Assembly (NCBI GenBank): GCA_963377175.1
Contig: CAUJNA010001247.1
Location: forward strand, 525,606 to 589,605
Origin: Effrenium voratum
Taxonomy: Eukaryota > Sar > Dinophyceae > Suessiales > Symbiodiniaceae
Reading direction: 5' to 3'
Length of the DNA stretch: 64,000 bases
The notes beneath the pieces are model-generated. The model made no database searches, had not been told where the DNA came from, and worked only from the letters and a program-made list of their open reading frames with translations. Shown here piece after piece: positions 58,991-64,000 of this stretch. Position 1 is the first letter of the stretch. Every line of letters starts with the position of its first letter. The position numbers were made by a program, and so were the translations under genes.

Positions 58991-59605
58991 TTAATCCACC
59001 AAACTCACCAAGATTTCACAAATTAATTCGCTAGGTATTTTATATAGGTCTTCCTGTTTATGTATTGTTGGATTGTCTCCCCATTTTTCCTTGTTTCCAT
59101 TTGGCAGTCTCTGCGCAGTTTCAATATGTCTATTATTCCTGATGTTACCACAATCCTTTTTACATAAATCTCTAGGTTTCCAAGTTGTAATGTTATTCCA
59201 GAGCCTAGTGCGTTTTCTGTAAGGCATTCCATATTTACAATAATCAACATCTTTAAATTCAAACTCATCCATAAACTCCTGATGTTTTAATAATCCAGTT
59301 TGTGGATTTTCGATTACAAAATATTTAGGATTGAAATATTTGATAATCTCAATAGTTTTTAAGACAATACTATTTGCATATTCGATATTCCTAATTCCCC
59401 TAGTTTTTGCTACACTGTATTCAGTGCATGGGGGACTACTCCAAATAAAATCAAAATGGTTTCTGTCAAACTGTTTGTAATCCCACTCCAAAATATCAGT
59501 GTTGATATCAGCATTTTTCAAGTCTAATGATATCACATTAAATCCAAGCGACTTTGCTATGGTTCCGACGCTTTTTGTTCCGCTAAATAATTCTAATAAA
59601 TTCAT
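58991..59605 (-). CDS. Dcm-like DNA (cytosine-5) methyltransferase, short form
   Basis: The 204 residues carry the C5-methyltransferase order of motifs. Motif I, LLELFSGTKSVG (residues 3-14), binds S-adenosylmethionine. Motif IV, SSPPCTEYS, holds the catalytic Cys60. Motif VI is VIENPQTG with Glu99. YRKRTRLW (129-136) resembles motif VIII, and IPSELICEIL near the C-terminus resembles motif X. It is shorter than bacterial enzymes (usually over 300), with little room for a target-recognition domain, as in many phage and viral relatives. It probably methylates viral or host DNA; target unknown. The start ATG lies 5-15 bases after two TCTA motifs and 25 bases from the preceding gene's stop. Confidence 0.88.
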   Translation of the reverse strand: MNLLELFSGTKSVGTIAKSLGFNVISLDLKNADINTDILEWDYKQFDRNHFDFIWSSPPCTEYSVAKTRGIRNIEYANSIVLKTIEIIKYFNPKYFVIENPQTGLLKHQEFMDEFEFKDVDYCKYGMPYRKRTRLWNNITTWKPRDLCKKDCGNIRNNRHIETAQRLPNGNKEKWGDNPTIHKQEDLYKIPSELICEILVSLVD

Positions 59606-59607
59606 TT

Positions 59608-59623
59608 ATTAGAATTATTTAGA
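59608..59623 (-). promoter_or_regulatory. TCTA promoter-like motif (two copies) for the methyltransferase
   Basis: Reads TTATCTAAATAATTCTAATA just before the ATG on the minus strand. Two TCTA tetramers lie in an A/T-only context. Confidence 0.5.
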
Positions 59624-59630
59624 TAATTAA

Positions 59631-59962
59631 TTATTCAAATAATACATATACTCCATCATCATTTTTTGAAATTTTGTAAAATTCTAAAGTGGTGCTTTTA
59701 GGTTGTTTGATTTTTCCTGTATTCAACATATCACAGTATTTCTTTTGCTTTGTAGGGTAGTCGCCCGATGGTCTTCCTATAGATTTTGCTTGAAATATCT
59801 TTTCGATTTCTCCTTCTCTTCGTTGCTTTGTTGTTCGCGTTCAACTGGTTTCATTTTGTCATCAATGGATTTAATCATATCATTTAAGGTTTTGATATTT
59901 TTACCAATTAATGTTATCTTCTTCATTAAATCATTAATAGTGTAATTCTCATTTTCAGACAT
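59631..59962 (-). pseudogene. Small basic viral protein, one frameshift
   Basis: The N-terminal frame (MSENENYTINDLMKKITLIG, helical, likely coiled coil) stops at 59,777. The -1 frame is open from about 59,830 and continues with AKSIGRPSGDYPTKQKKYC and ends YKISKNDDGVYVLFE at 59,631, just before the methyltransferase gene. The two parts together fill the gap between neighbours, so they are probably one gene of about 108 residues, broken or read by a -1 shift near 59,795-59,815. The basic GRPSGDYP stretch recalls DNA-binding AT-hook cores, but this is weak. Family unknown. Confidence 0.6.
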
Positions 59963-59977
59963 TACTATATATTTATT

Positions 59978-59981
59978 TAGA
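59978..59981 (-). promoter_or_regulatory. TCTA promoter-like motif
   Basis: AATTATCTAAATAAATATAT lies 16-19 bases before the ATG at 59,962, in the same context as the methyltransferase motif. Confidence 0.5.
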
Positions 59982-59992
59982 TAATTATTTAT

Positions 59993-60325
59993 TTAATTAT
60001 ACGTTTTATTATATAATTTACCTGAATAATTTAATGTTATATATGTAAATAAATTATATTCTAAGAGTCTTTCACCAATTTTATTTTTCAATTGTATTAA
60101 ACCTTCATCGTTACCTGTAATTTCAAAAAACTTCAACATTTTATCAAATTTATCTGGTTTAGTTATACCTTTCATAAAATATTTATTGTTAAATTTAGCA
60201 TCTAACCAATAAAAATATTCTATACTCAATTGCCTAGCAAAGTTTTTATCACCATCGAATAGGTCTTTAATTTCTTCATCGTCAAAAGTTATAATTCTAT
60301 GGTCTTGTCCATTCATAGTTGGCAT
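59993..60325 (-). CDS. Hypothetical viral protein, 110 residues
   Basis: Unrecognised. Starts MPTMNGQDHRIITFDDEEIK and contains an acidic stretch followed by aromatic-rich segments (EYFYWLDAKFNNKYF) and a C-terminal helix-strand region ending in NYSGKLYNKTYN. No membrane segment or metal ligands. It lies 30 bases upstream of the next minus-strand gene. Its leader ATATAATCATAATGCC is shared with the gene at 61,705. Confidence 0.75.
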   Translation of the reverse strand: MPTMNGQDHRIITFDDEEIKDLFDGDKNFARQLSIEYFYWLDAKFNNKYFMKGITKPDKFDKMLKFFEITGNDEGLIQLKNKIGERLLEYNLFTYITLNYSGKLYNKTYN

Positions 60326-60343
60326 TATGATTATATAAATAAT

Positions 60344-60347
60344 TAGA
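60344..60347 (-). promoter_or_regulatory. TCTA promoter-like motif
   Basis: AATATCTAATTATTTATATA lies 19-22 bases before the ATG at 60,325. Confidence 0.5.
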
Positions 60348-60414
60348 TATTTATTTAAATATTTATTTATTTATATTTATAAAGTGCAATTATGTTAAAT
60401 CTACTCTTTAAATA

Positions 60415-60777
60415 CTAATTTTTCATGATTTGTTTAACAGTTTCCTGAGTTTCGTTTTCATTATTATCGGTTGGTGTTGCTTGCCTACCAAATTTAAAAG
60501 TTATACTATGGACATCAGTTTCTAAGTTGATACTGTCTTTAGTTTTATCAATACTCATTTTCTTATCATTTTTACTTATTTTGAAACTTGTTGGAATACA
60601 TGAACATTTACATGTTTTATTATTTTTTATTTCTAATTCATTTTTAAGTTCTAACATCTTTTTGCACATAGGACAAGCAATCTCAAATACTGATGTTTCT
60701 TTAACAATTTCTCCGCTATCTTCTGTTGAAGAAACACTTAAACCTGTCTTATTCTTTTTGTTTTTCTTTTTTGGCAT
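60415..60777 (-). CDS. Zinc-ribbon-like viral protein, 120 residues
   Basis: The lysine-rich N-terminus (MPKKKNKKNKTG) could be a nuclear signal. Two cysteine clusters follow: CPMC at residues 35-38 and CKCSC at about 56-60, spaced like a four-cysteine zinc ribbon. The remainder is charged, with a Thr/Asn/Glu-rich tail. It may bind nucleic acid or another protein; the specific family is not recognised. Its 5' end overlaps the 3' end of the next upstream frame. Confidence 0.75.
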   Translation of the reverse strand: MPKKKNKKNKTGLSVSSTEDSGEIVKETSVFEIACPMCKKMLELKNELEIKNNKTCKCSCIPTSFKISKNDKKMSIDKTKDSINLETDVHSITFKFGRQATPTDNNENETQETVKQIMKN

Positions 60778-60937
60778 TTATATTAGCATTTATATTTTTA
60801 ATATATTGTATCAAAAACTTAATTAATTCTAAAATAAAATAACATATTTTTTTACATCTATTATCAGTTATTAGTACTTGTTCTATATTCTCCATTTCAT
60901 CTATTATATTAATATAATCTGTATAACTCCTTTTCAT
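60749..60937 (-). CDS. Small hypothetical protein, 62 residues, possible membrane helix
   Basis: Contains a hydrophobic run CYFILELIKFLIQYI near residues 31-45 and a basic end. Its 3' end overlaps the zinc-ribbon gene by 29 bases. It is the only candidate for the 60,778-60,937 stretch and has a TTATCTTATTAT leader like the gene upstream, which favours it being real. Confidence 0.55.
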   Translation of the reverse strand: MKRSYTDYINIIDEMENIEQVLITDNRCKKICYFILELIKFLIQYIKNINANINAKKEKQKE

Positions 60938-61116
60938 ATTAAATAATAAGATAAATTATTTTTCATTTCTGTCTTTCTTTTCCTGTAAAGTTTTTTCATT
61001 GTATCGTCTTTATTCCATATGAATTTTACAAATTTCTGATGATGTTTTGAATTTAGATGTTTAAATAAATATTTGTCATCATAAGTTTTACAACAATTGC
61101 AATGGATAACAGTCAT
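60934..61116 (-). CDS. C2H2-type zinc-finger protein, 60 residues
   Basis: CNCCKTYDDKYLFKHLNSKHH near the N-terminus has ligand spacing C-x2-C-x11-H-x5-H, like single U1/matrin-type C2H2 fingers that bind RNA or DNA. A basic tail (KKLYRKRKTEMKNN) follows. The stop overlaps the next gene's start by four bases, typical of tight viral packing. Confidence 0.72.
   Translation of the reverse strand: MTVIHCNCCKTYDDKYLFKHLNSKHHQKFVKFIWNKDDTMKKLYRKRKTEMKNNLSYYLI
60943..60954 (-). promoter_or_regulatory. TTATCTTATTAT leader motif
   Basis: The same 12-mer occurs before the ATGs at 60,937 and 61,116, six and four bases from the start codon respectively. Confidence 0.5.
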
Positions 61117-61119
61117 ATA

Positions 61120-61131
61120 ATAATAAGATAA
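61120..61131 (-). promoter_or_regulatory. TTATCTTATTAT leader motif
   Basis: Second copy of the 12-mer, directly before the zinc-finger gene. It resembles the TCTA motifs with one base changed. Confidence 0.5.
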
Positions 61132-61149
61132 AATAATTATTTAAATTAT

Positions 61150-61357
61150 TTAATCTTATTATTTTCATGCATGATAGAATATTCGGAGGGCACAGCACTT
61201 GGGGTTTTCATTGCACGCGAGAGAGATACAAACTAATTAGCTTCAATGCTTACTGATTGAAGCAATGGAAACCTGTTCCATTATGTTATTCACCGCCACT
61301 CATAACATAATGATGGTCGCGTTAGCACGCGAGGCTCGTTCCTCGCGTCCATTAATA
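61150..61357. ncRNA. Candidate structured non-coding RNA with three hairpins
   Basis: No frame crosses this patch, which is clearly GC-richer than all viral genes around it. Three perfect stems occur in a row: GCTTCAAT/ATTGAAGC (61,240-61,263), CATTATGTTAT/ATAACATAATG (61,279-61,312) and ACGCGAGG/CCTCGCGT (61,327-61,348). GCACGCGAG occurs twice (61,213 and 61,325), which would allow alternative pairing with CCTCGCG. The strand is unknown. It is not a tRNA: no T-arm or acceptor stem is seen. Confidence 0.5.
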
Positions 61358-61705
61358 TTAAATAGAATATTTATTTAAATTATTTTCTTTAGTAAGTTTT
61401 AATGCAGTTGGTATATCAACATCTAGAATATTATTATTAATAATTTTTTGTACACCATTTATCATTTCATTTGTATATCTATCGGGATAATCTTTCATAA
61501 AATTCAATAATTTATTACAATTTAAAATATCCTCATTTTCGATTGATGATTTAGGTATTATATTTTTTTTGTTATTAATCATCGATAAAAACGTTAAAAT
61601 CGTATCATAATACATTTGGCCAGTCTCTGGAACTAAAACATCACCGAATTTATATATCGTCTGAATACTAATAACTTCATTTGGATTAATAGATATTCTT
61701 GGCAT
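61358..61705 (-). CDS. Hypothetical viral protein, 115 residues
   Basis: Unrecognised. Begins MPRISINPNEVISIQTIYKF and looks like a mostly helical soluble protein with Asn-rich stretches (ENEDILNCNKLLNFMKDYPD). Divergent from the packaging ATPase across a 62-bp A/T-only spacer. Its leader ATATAATCATAATGCC is shared with the gene at 60,325. Confidence 0.75.
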   Translation of the reverse strand: MPRISINPNEVISIQTIYKFGDVLVPETGQMYYDTILTFLSMINNKKNIIPKSSIENEDILNCNKLLNFMKDYPDRYTNEMINGVQKIINNNILDVDIPTALKLTKENNLNKYSI

Positions 61706-61767
61706 TATGATTATATAAATATTTATATATTTTTTTATTTATAAGTATTTATAATATTATTTTTATT
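61706..61767. promoter_or_regulatory. Divergent A/T-only promoter region
   Basis: 62 bp of almost pure A/T between two divergent start codons must hold both promoters. No TCTA is present, so these two genes may belong to another expression class than those with TCTA. Confidence 0.45.
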
Positions 61768-62535
61768 ATGCCTGATGTAAAACCAATTGATGAAATCAAA
61801 TATGACTTTAAGCAAAGTAAGCATGAGGTCGTCCCTAAATTGCCAATGAGAGCTATGATTGTCGGTCCATCTGGAAGTGGAAAATCAACTTTACTTGTAT
61901 CAATGATACTTGATATTTATAGAGGAGCATTTGAAAGAATTTTTATCTGGTCTCCATCTGTAAATTTAGATAGTATTTGGTTGCCTGTTAAAAAATACAT
62001 TAAAGAAGGTTTGAAAGTAGATAATGATAAAGAACCGTGTTGGTGGGATGAGTTCAATGTTGAAGATTTAGAAAGAGTTATAGAAACTCAAAATAAAATA
62101 ATTGAATACCAGAAAAAACAAGGAACGAAGAAATTATTTAATATTTTGGTAATTTTGGATGATGTATCTGATAATCCAGCAATAACAAGAAATAACAAAT
62201 TGTTAAATTCTTTATTTTGTAGAGGTCGTCATAGTGGAATATCAACACTTGTAAGTCTTCAAAAATCATCAACCGTACCACCAATTATTAGGGTAAATAT
62301 AAGTCATTTGTTTTATTATAAAGTTAGAAATTTTAAAGAGATAGAAATATTGCAAGATGAATTATCAGCAATTGTTAGAAGCGATAATTTACATGAAAGC
62401 AAGAAACTAATTTATAAAATATATGAGACTGCCACTGATGAACCGCATAGTTTTTTATATATTAACCTTTTAGAAAAGAACCCAGATAAAATGTTTATGA
62501 AAAAGTTTTCTCAATATTTGAAAATTACTAATTAA
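61768..62535 (+). CDS. A32-like DNA-packaging ATPase (FtsK/HerA superfamily)
   Basis: The 255 residues fit the usual 230-280 of viral packaging ATPases that pump dsDNA into capsids. Walker A is GPSGSGKST (residues 33-41), Walker B ILVILDD (126-132), followed by the family's RGRHSGIS segment (152-159, likely arginine finger) and SLQ sensor (163-165). It closely resembles the A32-type ATPases of nucleocytoplasmic large DNA viruses, virophages and polinton-like viruses. This is the strongest evidence that the segment is viral. The frame is intact and uses AT-rich codons. It heads the plus-strand pair with the next gene. Confidence 0.93.
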   Translation: MPDVKPIDEIKYDFKQSKHEVVPKLPMRAMIVGPSGSGKSTLLVSMILDIYRGAFERIFIWSPSVNLDSIWLPVKKYIKEGLKVDNDKEPCWWDEFNVEDLERVIETQNKIIEYQKKQGTKKLFNILVILDDVSDNPAITRNNKLLNSLFCRGRHSGISTLVSLQKSSTVPPIIRVNISHLFYYKVRNFKEIEILQDELSAIVRSDNLHESKKLIYKIYETATDEPHSFLYINLLEKNPDKMFMKKFSQYLKITN

Positions 62536-62576
62536 ATAATTAAATAATTAAATAATTAAATATATATTAATATTAT
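62536..62576. repeat. AATTAAATAATT short tandem repeat between plus-strand genes
   Basis: Four units of AATTAAAT/AATAATTA follow the ATPase stop and lead into the next start. Probably part of the promoter of the following gene. Confidence 0.6.
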
Positions 62577-63065
62577 ATGATATTTTATGATTTACCAATA
62601 GAAATTAAAGACATAGTATTATCTTATAGTTTAGGCGATGTTAGATTATTAAAAATAAAAAATAATAATATTATTAAAAATTATATTAATAAATTTAAAC
62701 CAGTATATAAGTCTTACAAATTAAATAACCTAGATTGTTTTGAAATTGATAATATCAATATTAATAATGGATTATCATATGTTTTTAATTTAAGTGAGTT
62801 AGATAAATTACATAAAATATATACACCATTAAATTTATTAATTGAATATGGGTTAATTATTACATCTACATCATCTAAATGTTTGAATCAAGATCGTTTT
62901 CGTACTATAACATCAAATAATTTATTTGATATTTATTATTATCTTAATAAATATCTTTATGAAATTGAATTAGTGTATAATGATAATATGGTTAATTTTA
63001 TTTCATTACAAGTAAAAAAAATAACTATTAAAGTCATCAATGATGACTTTTATAAATATTTTTAA
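62577..63065 (+). CDS. F-box-like N-terminal viral protein, 162 residues
   Basis: Starts MIFYDLPIEIKDIVLSYS, the LP-x-EI-x-x-I pattern of short F-box-like helices common in large DNA viruses, where such proteins can recruit host ubiquitin ligases. The rest is Asn/Ile/Tyr-rich, with no zinc ligands or ankyrin repeats recognised. It follows the ATPase by 42 bp on the same strand. The stop codon lies inside a perfect hairpin. The F-box reading is an inference from about 18 residues. Confidence 0.72.
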   Translation: MIFYDLPIEIKDIVLSYSLGDVRLLKIKNNNIIKNYINKFKPVYKSYKLNNLDCFEIDNININNGLSYVFNLSELDKLHKIYTPLNLLIEYGLIITSTSSKCLNQDRFRTITSNNLFDIYYYLNKYLYEIELVYNDNMVNFISLQVKKITIKVINDDFYKYF

Positions 63066-63108
63066 ATTAATAATATTAATATATTTTTTGTAATATTATT
63101 AATTTAAA
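63061..63108. terminator. Perfect 18-bp hairpin between convergent genes
   Basis: TTTAAATTAATAATATTA (63,061-63,078) and its exact complement (63,091-63,108) enclose a 12-base loop. It overlaps the plus-strand stop codon and ends two bases before the minus-strand stop. This is the expected position for a bidirectional 3'-end signal, as with hairpin-directed transcript ends in mimiviruses. Confidence 0.75.
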
Positions 63109-63110
63109 AT

Positions 63111-63323
63111 TCAAAATAATGAATACGAACAGAGATTGAGAGCAGGTAATTTATATATTAATTTGTCACATTTAGTTGCCTCTAGTTTTTCTAATCGTTC
63201 ACTCACTTGCTTAATTGCTTTCAACTGTAATTTATCAATATTACTTAAATCTAATTTTTCTATATCAATATCATTAATTTTATCAATAGATGAAGTTTCA
63301 ACATTACTATTTGAATTACCCAT
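63111..63323 (-). CDS. Small viral protein with myristoylation-like N-terminus, 70 residues
   Basis: MGNSNSNVETSS fits the N-myristoylation consensus (Gly2, Ser6). A charged amphipathic helix follows (DIEKLDLSNIDKLQLKAIKQ), probably a coiled coil. If modified, the protein would associate with membranes. No family recognised. Confidence 0.68.
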   Translation of the reverse strand: MGNSNSNVETSSIDKINDIDIEKLDLSNIDKLQLKAIKQVSERLEKLEATKCDKLIYKLPALNLCSYSLF

Positions 63324-63338
63324 TATATATTATTTATT

Positions 63339-63342
63339 TAGA
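63339..63342 (-). promoter_or_regulatory. TCTA promoter-like motif
   Basis: ATAATCTAAATAAATAATAT lies 16-19 bases before the ATG at 63,323. Confidence 0.5.
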
Positions 63343-63355
63343 TTATAATATAATA

Positions 63356-63413
63356 CAATAATAAATATTCAAAGATATGCCATACAATAATAAATATTCA
63401 AAGAGATATGCAA
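63356..63413. repeat. Direct repeat of ~28 bp at the end of a viral gene
   Basis: AATAATAAATATTCAAAG followed by ATATGC occurs twice in tandem (starting near 63,356 and 63,385). The duplication contains the stop of the minus-strand gene and adds a few residues to its C-terminus. Confidence 0.75.
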
Positions 63414-63698
63414 AGGAATTAGAATAGGCCAACAAAAAACCCACGCAATAGGAGCACATATTTTATCACACTTCACCACTCGTCTGTCAAATTCCTCTTC
63501 TCTTCTTTGTCTTTTTAATTCTTTAATTTTTTCATCAAATTTAGAATGACTAAAATCACATTCTTTATTATTACATTTATCTAATGTAAATTCATCTTTA
63601 TTTAATTTAGTAATTTTACAACCACAATAACAAATTTTTTCTCTCATACTATCATTCTTAAATAATACTTCTATTTTAACTTTTCTGTCAATGTCCAT
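63369..63698 (-). CDS. Cysteine-rich viral protein with C-terminal membrane segment, 109 residues
   Basis: CYCGC near residues 23-27 and CNNKEC near 40-45 could form a zinc ribbon. A highly charged helix (KIKELKRQRREEEFDRR) follows, then a hydrophobic end (APIAWVFCWPILIPLHISL) that looks like a tail anchor. No family recognised. Confidence 0.7.
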   Translation of the reverse strand: MDIDRKVKIEVLFKNDSMREKICYCGCKITKLNKDEFTLDKCNNKECDFSHSKFDEKIKELKRQRREEEFDRRVVKCDKICAPIAWVFCWPILIPLHISLNIYYCMAYL

Positions 63699-63707
63699 AT
63701 ATATATC

Positions 63708-63711
63708 TAGA
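63708..63711 (-). promoter_or_regulatory. TCTA promoter-like motif
   Basis: ATATATCTAGATATATATAT lies 10-13 bases before the ATG at 63,698. Here the motif is a palindromic TCTAGA. Confidence 0.5.
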
Positions 63712-63772
63712 TATATTAATTATTTATTTATTTATTTATTTATTTATATATTTATATATTTTTATATTTAAA

Positions 63773-64000
63773 TTATTTATTTTTTTCTTTTTTAAATTCC
63801 TTAATTTCTTTTTCAAGTTTATCTACTTTATCATTTAATTCTAATACTGCTTTATGAACTAACACGGGTAAAACTAAATAATTTAATCCTAAATACTCTC
63901 TGTCTTTACTAACAACATTTTCAAATTCTTTCGGGATTGCTTTTAATACTTCATCTGCTATATATCCTATATGAGTTTTACCGCCATCATTTCTATCGTG
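63773..64000 (-). CDS. C-terminal S74 intramolecular chaperone domain of a fibre-like protein (partial)
   Basis: The last 75 residues of a gene that continues past the window edge. HIGYIADEVLKAIPKEFENV, then LGLNYLVLPVLVHKAVLEL and a final coiled coil, match the C-terminal half of peptidase S74 domains (G-x-I-A-E-V-x-x-x-x-P, then Y-x-x-L-x-x-x-x-x-x-A-x-x-E-L). Such domains fold and then cleave themselves from trimeric tail spikes and fibres of phages and are also found in eukaryotic dsDNA viruses. The catalytic Ser/Lys part would lie outside the window. Probably a receptor-binding surface protein. Confidence 0.82.
   Translation of the reverse strand, partial: HDRNDGGKTHIGYIADEVLKAIPKEFENVVSKDREYLGLNYLVLPVLVHKAVLELNDKVDKLEKEIKEFKKEKNK

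Noticed and set aside
61213..61348. Hammerhead ribozyme in the structured viral patch
   Set aside because: CTGATTGAAGC and GGAAACC recall the core, but the CTGANGA and GAAA elements with three flanking helices cannot be placed.

Overview
The window is eukaryotic and looks like dinoflagellate nuclear DNA carrying a viral insert. Four observations point to this host. (1) A 14-exon gene uses AG|GC and AG|GA donors as freely as GT donors, and nearly all its acceptors read AG|G. (2) A 16-base match to the dinoflagellate spliced leader lies just upstream of an intronless GC-rich gene. (3) Decayed, rearranged mitochondrial cox1 fragments sit in an intron. (4) Degenerate CCCTAAA (plant-type telomere) motifs are scattered in the sequence. 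The genus cannot be read from the sequence.

Layout. 1-12.4 kb: host non-coding DNA with no gene I can support. 12.4-45.1 kb: one gene, reconstructed here exon by exon, for an RsmH/MraW/METTL15-type rRNA (cytosine-N4) methyltransferase. Fourteen small exons give 1,044 nt, an exact multiple of three, and a 347-residue protein (bacterial RsmH is about 310). Its introns hold most of the repeats: a cox1 nuclear mitochondrial insertion (14.4-16.0 kb), a 3.3-kb composite GC-rich repeat with inverted ends (16.0-19.3 kb), several minisatellites, a CTTT tract (29.1-29.9 kb), and a 9-kb satellite of 24-bp units (31.4-40.3 kb) that fills a single intron between two adjacent conserved motifs. 45.1-53.7 kb: host non-coding DNA with an inverted pair of GTGAGAG minisatellites and a long pyrimidine tract.

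53.75-57.43 kb: a GC-rich intronless reading frame of about 3.6 kb preceded by a relic spliced leader, so most likely a reverse-transcribed, reinserted mRNA. It now needs about six frame changes to read through. At about 57,435 composition switches abruptly to very AT-rich.

57.4-64.0 kb: a compact, nearly gap-free set of small genes of viral character, open at the right edge. It contains an A32-like DNA-packaging ATPase, a Dcm-type cytosine methyltransferase, the C-terminal S74 chaperone domain of a fibre-like protein, zinc-finger and F-box-like small proteins, and unknown ORFs. Several genes share an upstream TCTA or TTATCTTATTAT motif. A perfect 18-bp hairpin separates one convergent gene pair, and a GC-richer non-coding patch contains three consecutive perfect hairpins. 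The best reading is part of an endogenous polinton-like virus, virophage or related small dsDNA virus. No capsid, polymerase or integrase gene is inside the window, so the class stays open, and a chimeric assembly join at 57,435 must be excluded.
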